Shown piece by piece: positions 15,890-24,091 of a stretch of 31,145 bases of DNA. Below the pieces are notes generated by a model. The model saw only the letters and a list, made by a program, of their open reading frames with translations, searched no databases and was not told the DNA's origin. How positions within the stretch are numbered: the first letter of the stretch is position 1; each line of letters begins with the position of its first letter. The DNA comes from JBCCMB01 sp039026555 (GTDB lineage: Bacteria; Pseudomonadota; Alphaproteobacteria; Caulobacterales; Hyphomonadaceae). The translations under genes were made by a program, and so were the position numbers. Location: positions 1 through 31,145 of the forward strand of contig JBCCMB010000019.1 in assembly GCA_039026555.1 (NCBI GenBank), given 5' to 3'.

Positions 15890-17233
15890 ATCTCGCTCAA
15901 TCCTCGGATAGAAAAAGGCCAGCGGCGCGGCGCGCAGTCCATAGCTAGCCGTCATAGCGAGCCAAACGCCGAGATTGCCGTGGCCGCGCAGGCTGAGATC
16001 CAAAGCGATATAGAGGCCGGTTGCGAGGATGGCTGAGTTGCGAAGCTCGCGACTGCGCGTGGCGCCGATAAACACGCCGTCCAACATCCAGGCCGGCGCG
16101 CCCAGCAGGGGCACGAGGGCGGCGAGGGGCAGATAGGCTTTCGCGATCTGAGCGGCGTCGGGCGCGCGAATGAGATAATCGATCACCGGGCCGCCGGCGA
16201 GGAACATCAGCGCGGACAGGCCCGCGCCCGCGGTGATTGCGAACTCAGACGTCAGGCGGATGGCCCGCCTTAAATCGGCGATCGATCCTGCGCCGACGGC
16301 CGCGCCAACACGCGCTTCCGCGGTAAAGGCGAACGCGTCCAGCGCGAAGGCCGAAATCGCGAGCAGCTGCAGCAACACATGGTTCGCCGCCAATTGCGTC
16401 TCGCCCAGGCGCGCCCCCGAATTGGTGAACCAAGCGAATAACAATAAGAGGGCGAGGGTTCGCACCATGATGTCGCTGTTCACCACCGCCATACGCCTCA
16501 GGCGTTCAGGCGCGGCGATCGCCGACCAGCTAAGCGCGCCGGACGCCCATCCGCCTTGCCGCGCCACAACGCGCAGGCAAATCACCGCCGCCAGTCCCGC
16601 CGCCAGCCATTCGGCAAGCGCGGTGCCTGCGCCGACACCGGCGGCGCCCATATCGAAACGCCAGACGAACAAGACGTCGAAGCCTGCGTTCGCCGCATTC
16701 GTGAAAAGCTGAAGGATCAGCGTTTCGCGCGACCGTCCTAGACCCAATAGCCAGCCGGTTGCGCCGTAGACCATCAAGGCGGCCGGCGCGCCCCAAAACC
16801 GCGCTTGCGTGTAGGTGGCCGCCGTCGTTTCAACCGCGGTTTCAGCGCTCAGCAGAGCGAAGGCGCCGATGTCGAGTAGAGGGCTGACCACCAGAATCAT
16901 CATGCCCAAAGCGAACCCGACCAACGCCGAGCGCGCCAAAAGGCTTTGAACCTCTGAGATGTCCTTTGCGCCATAAGCCTGGGCGGTAAGGCCGGTCGCG
17001 CCCATCCGCAAAAAGCCGAACGCCCAAAAGATGAAACCTATGATTGTCGCGCCCAGGGCAACGGCGGCGAGCGCATTGGTGTCGCCTGTGCGTCCGATAA
17101 CCGCTGTATCGACCACGCCGACCATCGGCGTCGAGGCCAACGCCGCCATGATCGGCCAGGACTGCGCCCAGACTTGGCGGCGCGTGAGGCGATCTGCGGG
17201 CTCTGGAGCGGTGGATTTAGAGGCGGCGGTCAT
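15860..17233 (-). CDS. MATE family efflux transporter (DinF-like)
   Basis: The 457-residue product has about 12 membrane helices in the two six-helix bundles typical of MATE exporters, which use Na+ or H+ gradients to export drugs or metabolites. It opens with RQVWAQSWPIMAALASTPMVGVVDTAVIG, the family's TM1 signature, and continues with TAQAYGAKD..EVQSLLARS. The second half starts near MAVVNSDIMVRTLALLLLFAWFT. The layout fits the DinF/NorM branch; the substrate cannot be told. It is divergent from the deacetylase gene (53 bp apart) and its 3' end overlaps pyrD by 30 bp. The ribosome site is weak. Confidence 0.94.
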   Translation of the reverse strand: MTAASKSTAPEPADRLTRRQVWAQSWPIMAALASTPMVGVVDTAVIGRTGDTNALAAVALGATIIGFIFWAFGFLRMGATGLTAQAYGAKDISEVQSLLARSALVGFALGMMILVVSPLLDIGAFALLSAETAVETTAATYTQARFWGAPAALMVYGATGWLLGLGRSRETLILQLFTNAANAGFDVLFVWRFDMGAAGVGAGTALAEWLAAGLAAVICLRVVARQGGWASGALSWSAIAAPERLRRMAVVNSDIMVRTLALLLLFAWFTNSGARLGETQLAANHVLLQLLAISAFALDAFAFTAEARVGAAVGAGSIADLRRAIRLTSEFAITAGAGLSALMFLAGGPVIDYLIRAPDAAQIAKAYLPLAALVPLLGAPAWMLDGVFIGATRSRELRNSAILATGLYIALDLSLRGHGNLGVWLAMTASYGLRAAPLAFFYPRIERDLTEVGADGV

Positions 17234-17286
17234 CGCTAACGCCTATAGACCTTTCCGGTCGGCCGCGCGCGCTCTATCTCCGCGTC

Positions 17287-18192
17287 ATGCCGCCCTTTGT
17301 TCATCATCCCGCTTATGACGCGTCCACCGTGCCGGGCGACCATCGCTTTCCTATGCGCAAATACGGGCATGTCGCGCGCCTCTTGATGGAGGAAGGCTAT
17401 GTTGCGCCCGGCGGATTTTACGAGCCTATTCCAGCGCCGGAGGCTTGGTTGGAGGCGGCGCATCATCCCGATTATGTGCGGGATATCTTGTCGTGCAGCG
17501 TAGATCGGAACGCGGCGAAACTGATCGGGTTTGAAATCACGCCGGCCATCAGCATGCGGTCGCGAACCTCGTGTTCCGGTACGCTGCTCGCGGGACGTTT
17601 GGCGCTGGAATACGGCGCCGCGGCGAACACGGCGGGCGGATCGCACCATGCCTCATATCAGGCAGGCGGCGGGTATTGCGTGTTCAACGATGTCGCGGTC
17701 GCGGCGCGTATGCTTCTGGCGGAACGAGCCGTCTCGCAGATTCTGGTCGTGGATTTAGACGTTCATCAAGGCGATGGAACAGCGCGCATCTTCGCCGATG
17801 AACCGCGCGTCTTCACGCTCTCCGTGCATTGCGAAGAGAATTGGCCGCGGCGAAAGCCGCCCAGCGATTTGGATGTCGGTCTGCCAAAAGGGGCCGGAGA
17901 CACGGCTTATCTAGACGCGGTGTCTAGCGCGCTGGATGAGGCTTTTGCGTCTGTTCAGCCCGATTTGGTCTTCTACAACGCCGGCGTCGACCCACATCTC
18001 GAAGACCGTTTGGGTCTGCTCAATCTGAGCGATGAGGGTTTGAAGGCGCGCGACGCCTGTGTGGTGGATCGGTGCAAATCCGAACGTGTTCCGATCGCCG
18101 GCGTGCTTGGCGGCGGTTATGGAAAAGACGCGGAGGCGGTGGCGCGTCGGCATTTGTTTTTGTTTGACGCGATGGCCCAAGCCTTTGGATGA
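17287..18192 (+). CDS. Histone deacetylase-like amidohydrolase
   Basis: The 301-residue product belongs to the arginase/deacetylase zinc fold. The tandem catalytic histidines are His120-His121 (GGSHHASYQAGGGYCVFND). Zinc ligands are Asp158 and His160 (DLDVHQGDGTA) and Asp235 (NAGVDPHLEDRLG), with Tyr278 in the GGGYG loop as transition-state stabiliser. The short length and N-terminal FVHHPAYD..PGDHRFPMRKY fit the bacterial class IV-like branch. Bacterial members deacetylate proteins, polyamines or small amides; this substrate is unknown. No clear ribosome site precedes the ATG. A strong hairpin follows the gene. Confidence 0.95.
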   Translation: MPPFVHHPAYDASTVPGDHRFPMRKYGHVARLLMEEGYVAPGGFYEPIPAPEAWLEAAHHPDYVRDILSCSVDRNAAKLIGFEITPAISMRSRTSCSGTLLAGRLALEYGAAANTAGGSHHASYQAGGGYCVFNDVAVAARMLLAERAVSQILVVDLDVHQGDGTARIFADEPRVFTLSVHCEENWPRRKPPSDLDVGLPKGAGDTAYLDAVSSALDEAFASVQPDLVFYNAGVDPHLEDRLGLLNLSDEGLKARDACVVDRCKSERVPIAGVLGGGYGKDAEAVARRHLFLFDAMAQAFG

Positions 18193-18216
18193 GAGAGATC
18201 GGCTTAAGACGCGACA

Positions 18217-18246
18217 AGGCCGGACGAAGGGATGTTCGTCCGGCCT
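18217..18246. terminator. Perfect 12-bp hairpin between deacetylase and urcA genes
   Basis: AGGCCGGACGAA (18217-18228) and TTCGTCCGGCCT (18235-18246) pair perfectly around a 6-base loop (GGGATG). It lies between two convergent genes and could serve both. Neither side has a good T-run, so it is a terminator-like or 3'-end-stabilising hairpin, not a textbook intrinsic terminator. Confidence 0.6.
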
Positions 18247-18279
18247 CTGAAACGCGCTTGGGGGCTCGAGGGGGGAAGG

Positions 18280-18594
18280 TTAAGCGCGTCCGTCTGCGTT
18301 GGCGTGAGCTTTCACGAGCGTCTTTGAGCCGACTTTCGAAACGGCGCGGTCCATCGTGTCGCGATAGCAGCTTGTGGCTTGCGATTGTTCGCGTGCGGTG
18401 CGCGCAGTGTCCAAACCGCATGCGTCTTTGACCGCATTTTTCATTTGGCGATGCACTTCCACAGCGCCTTCATAGGTCTGCAGGGCTTCCGCGTCGTATT
18501 TGAATTCAATGGCGAAGTCTTCGGCGCTGGCGATGGGGGCGACCATCAACGTCGAAGCGGCGGCTAAAGCGGTGGCGAATGGTACAAATTTCAT
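18280..18594 (-). CDS. UrcA family secreted protein
   Basis: The 104-residue product has a Sec signal peptide (cleavage after ASA, about residue 24) and a mature part of about 80 residues. The UrcA pattern is present: FKYDAEALQTYEGAVEVHRQMKNAVKDAC, a second cysteine in SCYRDTMDRAVSKV, and a short LVKAHA end. The two cysteines (about 59 and 76) probably form a disulfide in the periplasm. UrcA proteins are common in Caulobacterales and Sphingomonadales and have no known function. AAGGA upstream supports the start. An AT-rich promoter region precedes it. Confidence 0.85.
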   Translation of the reverse strand: MKFVPFATALAAASTLMVAPIASAEDFAIEFKYDAEALQTYEGAVEVHRQMKNAVKDACGLDTARTAREQSQATSCYRDTMDRAVSKVGSKTLVKAHANADGRA

Positions 18595-18683
18595 TGCGGC
18601 GTTCCTTCGATCGGGAGGCTTGTGCTCCCTTTGATGTTAATGAAATCAACTGCCGCGTTGATATGTTGTGTTCTTGTTATACG

Positions 18684-18716
18684 ATATATAATCATCGAAA
18701 AACGATAATAATGCAA
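18684..18716 (-). promoter_or_regulatory. Putative urcA promoter with an inverted repeat in the spacer
   Basis: On the minus strand TTGCAT (18716-18711) and GATTAT (18693-18688) are 17 bp apart and could be -35 and -10 boxes. Between them lies ATTATCG-TTTTT-CGATGAT, an imperfect 7-bp inverted repeat (18709-18691). The region 18640-18735 is AT-rich. A regulator binding in the spacer is plausible, but nothing here identifies it. Confidence 0.35.
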
Positions 18717-18739
18717 GTGACGAATTCGTAATGTGAGGG

Positions 18740-19798
18740 TTAATTGGGGCGATAAACGGTAAAGCGCCGATAGAATAAGGGCAGCGCCAGTGTAAGGCCG
18801 ATTACGCGCGTAATGTGGCACGCGGCGACAAAGGCGGGGTCAAGCCCCAAGCCGGCGGCGAGCAAGACCATGGCCTCAATCCCGCCTGGCGCGAAGGCCA
18901 GCAATAGGGTGGGCAAAGAGAGGCTGGAAAAGGGCGAAATCGCCCAGGCCGAGCCGAAGGCGAACACCATCGCCGCCGCCAGCGCGAGAAGAGATGCAGG
19001 GGCGCTTGCGCGCCAGGACGCCGCGCTGCCACGGCTCAGTCGCGCACCCGTCGAGGCTCCGATAATGACGGATCCGGTCAAGAACAAGAGCGGAGGCGGG
19101 ACGCCTTCAACCCATCCGCCAAGCGTTGCGATGATGGATACGGTGATCGGTCCGAGCAGAGCACCGGCGGGAATTCTCAACCGTTCCAGTGTCCAGCCAG
19201 CGGATGAAGCGAGCGCGAGCACGGGCAGAGTTGCTGTCCAGCTCCAAATTTCCGCGGCGGGCGCGGTGTCGGTTGGCGGGATGAAAAGCGGAAAGAGCAC
19301 AATCAACACGCTGAGGCGTATGGATTGCGCGATTGCAACGCGCGATGCGTCCGCGCGCGGATCCGCCAGCAGCGCCAACACCGTCGCCAGCGCGCCCGGC
19401 ATGGCCCCGAGCAAGGCGGTTTCCCGATTCCACTTTGCGACGATCCGATAAACCGCATAGGCGCCGATAAATGCGCCAAGGGTAGAGACCACGAGCCCGG
19501 CCGCCGCCACGGGAGCGTGTGTCAAACGATCAACCGCTTCTGGCGTGAAGCCTGCGCCGATCTGCAATCCCAAAAACGTCAATCCGATCGAGCGGCCCGT
19601 CGAGTTTATGTCCGCAGCGAACGCGAAGCCGCCGACCGCCGCTCCGACCACCGCCCCGATCAAAAACGGCATTGGCGCGCCAATAGCCCACATAATCCCT
19701 GCGCCAACGCAGGCGGCGACAAGGGTCAGCGCCGTTCGTTTCCAGGCGTCATAGTCGATGGGCGTCCGGCGGGTCGGCGTTGGGGAGGCGTTGGTCAT
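18740..19798 (-). CDS. AbrB family membrane protein (putative transporter or regulator)
   Basis: The 352-residue product is almost entirely hydrophobic, with about ten membrane helices in two similar halves. The most recognisable motif is AFAPGGIEAMVLLAAGLGLDPAFVAACHITRVI near the C-terminus, diagnostic of the AbrB duplication family (PF05145, sometimes annotated 'ammonia monooxygenase' in error). The equivalent in the first half reads LLGAMPGALATVLALLAD. The role is not established. The frame is open to 20017, but the upstream 73 codons are Arg/Pro-rich and lie opposite the FAD oxidoreductase, so I start at ATG 19798 (MTNASPTPTRR). It is divergent from that gene, 103 bp apart. Confidence 0.9.
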   Translation of the reverse strand: MTNASPTPTRRTPIDYDAWKRTALTLVAACVGAGIMWAIGAPMPFLIGAVVGAAVGGFAFAADINSTGRSIGLTFLGLQIGAGFTPEAVDRLTHAPVAAAGLVVSTLGAFIGAYAVYRIVAKWNRETALLGAMPGALATVLALLADPRADASRVAIAQSIRLSVLIVLFPLFIPPTDTAPAAEIWSWTATLPVLALASSAGWTLERLRIPAGALLGPITVSIIATLGGWVEGVPPPLLFLTGSVIIGASTGARLSRGSAASWRASAPASLLALAAAMVFAFGSAWAISPFSSLSLPTLLLAFAPGGIEAMVLLAAGLGLDPAFVAACHITRVIGLTLALPLFYRRFTVYRPN

Positions 19799-19901
19799 AA
19801 AATTCCAGCAGCTTGCCGCCAAATGACGGCCCGCTATGTCTAGACGTGAAGCGGCCCTCCGGCAAAAAACGCCGGAATTCAACGGATTTGGAGTAAAGCG
19901 T

Positions 19902-20888
19902 ATGCGAGCGGCGATTGTCGGCGGCGGACTGGCGGGGTTGGCGGCGGCGCTGCGACTGCAAACGGCGGGTGCAGACGTGCACGTGTTCGACAAGGGCCGC
20001 GGGCCGGGCGGACGCATGTCGACGCGGCGCGCGCATACGTCGTTGGGGGAGTTGCGTTTCGATCATGGCGCGCAATTCTTCACCGCGCGCGATCCCGGCT
20101 TTCAGGCGGTCGTGGCCGAATTGCAGAAAGACGGTCATGTCGCGGAATGGACGGGCGTGTTTCACCTCGACGGCGGCCCTGATCCTAGACCCGATACGCG
20201 CTATGTCGGCGCGCCCGGTATGAACGGGATCATACGAGGATTGGCCGCCCGCGTGTCGTCGATCGAATGGGGTCGCCGCGTTGAAGCCGTAGAAGGCGCT
20301 CCTGGGAAATGGAGGCTTAAATTCGACGCGGGAGACGATGTCTCCGAATTCGACGCCGTGGTGATTGCGACGCCCGCCGAGCAAGCGGGACCGCTGTTGC
20401 AACCCATCGCCCCGGGCATGGCTGCAGAGGCGGAGGCGGCGCGCTCTGCGCCATGTTGGTCGATCATGCTCGCCTTTGATAGTCTCGTCGAGACTAAGTT
20501 CGATGGGGCCCGTTGGTCCAAGCCGGCGGGGAATTCTCCGATTTCATGGGCGGCGCGCAATGCGTCCAAGCCGGGCCGTGGGGATGTGGAGACTTGGATT
20601 GTCCATGGTTCGCCCGATTGGTCCCGCGTGCATTTGGAGTGGGAGCCGGACGCCGCAGCGGAGGCGTTGGTCAAAGCTTTTTGCGAAATGACCGGGGCGA
20701 CCGCCCCTATTCACGCGGCGGCGCATCGTTGGCGCTATTCGCAAATCGAAACATCGGCGCAATCCGCTTTCGGTTGGGATGCTGCGCTTGGCGTCGGGTG
20801 TTGCGGCGATTGGCGGCTAGGCCCGCGCGTTGAGTGCGCGTGGATGTCCGGCGACGCGCTGGGCGAAGCTATGGCGGCGAGGATCTAG
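19902..20888 (+). CDS. Renalase-like NAD(P)/FAD-dependent oxidoreductase
   Basis: The 328-residue product starts with the FAD-binding GGGLAG (7-12) and FDKGRGPGGRMSTRR (29-43). FDHGAQFFTARDPGFQAVV, the signature of the COG3380/renalase branch of the amine oxidase superfamily, follows. VVIATPAEQA and the C-terminal WRYSQ..AQSAFGWDAALGVGCCGDW complete the FAD site. Eukaryotic renalases oxidise off-pathway dihydro-NAD(P) isomers; whether bacterial relatives do so is not generally known. I chose ATG 19902 because GGAG is 8 bases upstream and the motif begins at once; the longer frame from 19836 adds 22 charged residues. The stop shares CTAG with the GNAT gene. Confidence 0.9.
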   Translation: MRAAIVGGGLAGLAAALRLQTAGADVHVFDKGRGPGGRMSTRRAHTSLGELRFDHGAQFFTARDPGFQAVVAELQKDGHVAEWTGVFHLDGGPDPRPDTRYVGAPGMNGIIRGLAARVSSIEWGRRVEAVEGAPGKWRLKFDAGDDVSEFDAVVIATPAEQAGPLLQPIAPGMAAEAEAARSAPCWSIMLAFDSLVETKFDGARWSKPAGNSPISWAARNASKPGRGDVETWIVHGSPDWSRVHLEWEPDAAAEALVKAFCEMTGATAPIHAAAHRWRYSQIETSAQSAFGWDAALGVGCCGDWRLGPRVECAWMSGDALGEAMAARI

Positions 20889-21397
20889 CGCGCCTCCAGA
20901 TCGAGCACCATGAAGACAAGGTCTAACCGGCGTCCGAATTTTTCACCGACGCCCTTTAAGACGCCTTGTTGTTCGAAGCCCAGACGCTTGTGAAACGCGA
21001 TCGAGGCGGCATTGCCGCCGTCGACGCCGCCGACCATGGCCGCGATGTTTGCGGCGCGGGCCCGTCCGATCAGCTCGTTCATCAGCGCGCGTCCGACCCC
21101 GCGTCCTTGAAACGCGTCCGCGACATAGACGGAATGCTCGACCGTGCGCGCATACCCGGATTTGGGTCGAAACGCGCCATAGCTGGCGTACCCGGCGACG
21201 TCCTCTCCAGCGGTCGCCGCCAAAACCGGAAATCCGGAAGATCGTCTATAGTCCAGCCAATCGCGACGGTCTTTCAGCGTTGCTTCGGTTTCCGTCCAAA
21301 TGGCGAGGCTCGACCGAATAGCGGCGTTGTAGATCTCCAGTAGTCCCGGCAAGCTCATTTCCGTGGCGTCAGTAATGCGGATGGGCGCGCGTGTCAT
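20885..21397 (-). CDS. GNAT N-acetyltransferase, phosphinothricin acetyltransferase (PAT) type
   Basis: The 170-residue product resembles the Pat/Bar branch of GNAT enzymes: EIYNAAIRSSLAIWTETEATLKDRRDWL near the start, the acetyl-CoA loop QGRGVGRALM (97-106), and GGVDGGNAASIAFHKRLGFEQQGVLKGVGEKFGRRLDLVFM at the end. Such enzymes acetylate amino groups of phosphinothricin, methionine sulfoximine or related amino acids; the natural substrate here is unknown. ATG 21397 is preceded by TAGGAG, which supports it over the longer open frame to 21505. It is divergent from the acyl-CoA ligase (96 bp) and shares CTAG with the FAD gene. Confidence 0.93.
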   Translation of the reverse strand: MTRAPIRITDATEMSLPGLLEIYNAAIRSSLAIWTETEATLKDRRDWLDYRRSSGFPVLAATAGEDVAGYASYGAFRPKSGYARTVEHSVYVADAFQGRGVGRALMNELIGRARAANIAAMVGGVDGGNAASIAFHKRLGFEQQGVLKGVGEKFGRRLDLVFMVLDLEAR

Positions 21398-21493
21398 TGC
21401 ATCTCCTAAGGCGCGCGGGGTCGCGCTAAAGGCGTCCTCGTGCATATGTTGCCGCCAAGCGATAACAATAAATCTTTGGGAGGAGATAGGATC

Positions 21494-23236
21494 ATGGCGG
21501 ATCAAGCGCCCAGTTTTCCCGCGATGAGCATTGCGCAGGCGAACGCCTTATTGAGCGCGCCCGACGCTCCGTTTGAGATGGAAGAGATTGAAATTCGCGG
21601 CGTGAAATTCCGCTCTTACAAGCACGCGCCGCCCACCTTGCGAGATGTGCTCGCCCTGTCAGCGGCTCATGGCGACAAGGACATGATCGTCTATGAAGGC
21701 GAACGCGTCACATTCACCGCTCACTTGCGCGCCGTCGCGCATTTCGCCGAAATTTTGCGCGATCAGTTTGGCGTCGAAAAGGGAGATCGCGTGGCCGTGA
21801 TTATGCGGAATTATCCGCAATGGCCGGTCGCTTTCTTCGCCGCGTTGAGCATTGGGGCCATCGCCACGCCGATGAATTCATGGTGGACGGGCGATGAGCT
21901 GGAATACGGCCTGAAGGATAGCGGCGCGAAGGTTGCGATTGCTGATTCAGAGCGCGTAGAGCGCTTGCGCGGCCATCTCGAAAATCTGCCTGACTTGGAG
22001 CATGTCATCATTGCGCGCTGCGCCGAAGAGCAGGCTGATCCGCGCATGTCTTCGATGGAAGCGTTGATCGGCGACGCCAATTCATGGGCGCAATTAGATG
22101 CGAAGCCGCTTCCGGATACGCCGCTCGCGGCGGACGATGACGCGACCATCATGTACACGTCCGGAACCACAGGGCGGCCCAAGGGCGCGCTGGCGTCGCA
22201 CCGCGCGATTATGGCGAACGTATTCAACGCCATGGCGTGCCAAGCGCGCTCTTTCCTGCGCCGGGGCGAGCAGCCGCCCATGCCCTCGCCGGATGATCCA
22301 CAGCGTGTGGTGTTGCTCTCCGTGCCGTTTTTCCACGCCACGGGCGCCTTCGCCATATTGGCGCCTAGCGTGCTGGCCGGCGGGCGTATTTTGACGACTT
22401 ACAAATGGGATGCGACGGCGGCGTTAAAGCTAATCGAAGATGAGAAGGTCAATGTGATTGGCGGCGTGCCGGCGATCGCTTGGCAGATTATAGAACACCC
22501 CGAGCGCGATAAATACGATCTCTCATCAATCGAGGTGGTGTCCTATGGGGGCGCGCCGTCCGCCCCGGAATTGGTGTCGACGATTAAGCGCCGCTTTAAG
22601 GACGCCGCGCCGGGCAATGGATGGGGCATGACGGAGACCTGTGCGTCCGCTACGCTGAATTTCGGCGATGATTATATCCTTAGGCCCGAAAGCGCCGGCG
22701 CTTCGGGCCCGGCGATGGATCTCAAAACGGTCGACGCCGACGGCAATACGCTGCCGCGCGGCGAGATTGGGGAGATCTGGGCGAAGGGCACGAATGTCGT
22801 CACCGGCTATTGGCGCAATCCGGAAGCGACGGCGGCGACGTTTGAGGATGGCTGGGTGAAGACAGGCGATCTTGGCCGTCTTGACGAGGAAGGCTTCCTC
22901 TTCATCCTAGACCGCGCCAAGGACATGCTGATCCGCGGCGGGGAGAATGTGTACTGCTCCGAGGTGGAGAACGCGCTTTACGAACATCCTGCGATTATGG
23001 ATGCAGCGGTGGTCGGCATTCCCCATAAAGTTCTGGGCGAGGAGGTTGGCGCGGTCGTTCAGGTTAAGCCCGGCGAGAGCGTGGAGGAAGATGCGCTCAA
23101 AGCCTTCGCCTCGCAAAAATTGGCGGCGTTCAAAGTGCCGGTTCAAATCCAATTCCAATCCGACCCCTTGCCGCGCAACGCCAATGGCAAGATCTTAAAG
23201 AGCGAATTGCGGGAGCGTTTTTCTCCCACGGGTTAG
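21494..23236 (+). CDS. Acyl-CoA synthetase (AMP-forming ligase)
   Basis: The 580-residue product belongs to the ANL superfamily and should activate a carboxylic acid, probably a fatty acid, to its CoA thioester through an acyl-AMP. Motifs in order are MYTSGTTGRPKGAL (220-233), GWGMTET, GWVKTGDLGRLDEEGFLFILDRAKDMLIRGGENVYCSEVENALYEHP, and the catalytic lysine Lys566 in PRNANGKILKSELRERF. An N-terminal segment of about 45 residues precedes the core. Chain length cannot be read from the sequence. ATG 21494 follows GGGAGGAGATAGG, a strong ribosome site. The DUF938 methyltransferase starts 21 bp after it. Confidence 0.94.
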   Translation: MADQAPSFPAMSIAQANALLSAPDAPFEMEEIEIRGVKFRSYKHAPPTLRDVLALSAAHGDKDMIVYEGERVTFTAHLRAVAHFAEILRDQFGVEKGDRVAVIMRNYPQWPVAFFAALSIGAIATPMNSWWTGDELEYGLKDSGAKVAIADSERVERLRGHLENLPDLEHVIIARCAEEQADPRMSSMEALIGDANSWAQLDAKPLPDTPLAADDDATIMYTSGTTGRPKGALASHRAIMANVFNAMACQARSFLRRGEQPPMPSPDDPQRVVLLSVPFFHATGAFAILAPSVLAGGRILTTYKWDATAALKLIEDEKVNVIGGVPAIAWQIIEHPERDKYDLSSIEVVSYGGAPSAPELVSTIKRRFKDAAPGNGWGMTETCASATLNFGDDYILRPESAGASGPAMDLKTVDADGNTLPRGEIGEIWAKGTNVVTGYWRNPEATAATFEDGWVKTGDLGRLDEEGFLFILDRAKDMLIRGGENVYCSEVENALYEHPAIMDAAVVGIPHKVLGEEVGAVVQVKPGESVEEDALKAFASQKLAAFKVPVQIQFQSDPLPRNANGKILKSELRERFSPTG

Positions 23237-23257
23237 ATTAAGCGCGAGGCAGCGAGC

Positions 23258-23935
23258 ATGAGCGAGGACGACGGCTATCCGTCCGGCGAAGATGGGCGCG
23301 TGTTAGCTTTGGAGGCGCGCGCGGCGAGTTCCAGCGGCGGTCTTCAATCACCGTCGGTCGCGCGGAACAAGGATGTTCTCCGTGACGCGTTTTATGCGCT
23401 CGTCCCAGACGCCCGCCGCGTATTGGAAATCGCATCGGGCACGGGCGAGCACGCCGTGCATATAGCAGCGGCGCGTCCCGACATTCGTTGGACGACCAGC
23501 GATCCAGATCCCGCATCGCGCGAAAGCATCGCCGCCTGGATCGCAGCGCGTGGCGAGGGACGTGTCGAAGGTCCGCTGAGCATCGATGCGACCGCCGCTG
23601 ACTGGGGCGTATTAGGCCCTTTTGATGCGCTGGTGGCGATCAATATGATCCACATCGCGCCGATCGCAGCATGCGAAGGCGTGTTTGCAGGTGCCGCCCA
23701 GCTTCTGAGGCCGGCGGGGCGTATCTTTTTCTATGGTCCCTTTTCGCGGAACGGCGTTCACTCAGCGCCGTCGAATGAAGAGTTTGACGCGTCGCTGAAC
23801 CGGCGCGACGCGGCGTGGGGCGTACGGGATTTGGAGTTGGATCTTGGCCCGATCGCGGCGGCGCAGGGTTTCCAACTCACGGATGTGCGCGATATGCCGG
23901 CGAACAATCTCAGCGTAATTTTTGCGCGCACCTAG
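23258..23935 (+). CDS. DUF938 family SAM-dependent methyltransferase-like protein
   Basis: The 225-residue product shows the DUF938 layout: SPSVARNKDVLRDAF near the start (family SP..xRN..PI...L pattern), then the SAM-binding VLEIASGTGEHAVHIAAARPDIRWTTSDPD (about 52-81), INMIHIAPIAACEGVFAGAAQLLRPAGRIFFYGPF, and SNEEFDASLNRRDAAWGVRDLELD. The substrate is unknown. GAGG lies about 8 bases upstream of the ATG. It is 21 bp after the acyl-CoA ligase and is probably cotranscribed with it. A short hairpin followed by seven T residues lies just after the stop. Confidence 0.92.
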   Translation: MSEDDGYPSGEDGRVLALEARAASSSGGLQSPSVARNKDVLRDAFYALVPDARRVLEIASGTGEHAVHIAAARPDIRWTTSDPDPASRESIAAWIAARGEGRVEGPLSIDATAADWGVLGPFDALVAINMIHIAPIAACEGVFAGAAQLLRPAGRIFFYGPFSRNGVHSAPSNEEFDASLNRRDAAWGVRDLELDLGPIAAAQGFQLTDVRDMPANNLSVIFART

Positions 23936-23939
23936 GCGC

Positions 23940-23972
23940 ACGCTTACCTAAGCGTAGACTGGCGGTTTTTTT
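23940..23972 (+). terminator. Possible terminator after the DUF938 gene
   Basis: ACGCTTA and TAAGCGT (23940-23946 and 23949-23955) form a short hairpin. A run of seven T (23966-23972) follows after 10 bases. The gap between stem and T-run makes this only a candidate. The rest of the 156-bp gap up to sodC shows nothing clear. Confidence 0.4.
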
Positions 23973-24091
23973 GTCGATCCAAGGTCGGGCTGCGGCTGAA
24001 TTCCATCGTGAGGCGCTACGACCGTGGTCTAAACCTCTTTCAGCTTGGCGCGGTTATGCTTTGGAGATAATGGCTTGAGCGCGTCCGGGGA

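Noticed and set aside
18740..19798. Annotation of the AbrB-family protein as ammonia monooxygenase or as an AbrB transition-state regulator
   Set aside because: It is a polytopic membrane protein with the APGGIEAM motif; it has neither the AMO subunit features nor a small swapped-hairpin DNA-binding domain.
19799..20017. A 73-codon N-terminal extension of the AbrB-family gene
   Set aside because: It would overlap the start of the FAD oxidoreductase on the other strand and is Arg/Pro/Ser-rich; the family begins near ATG 19798.
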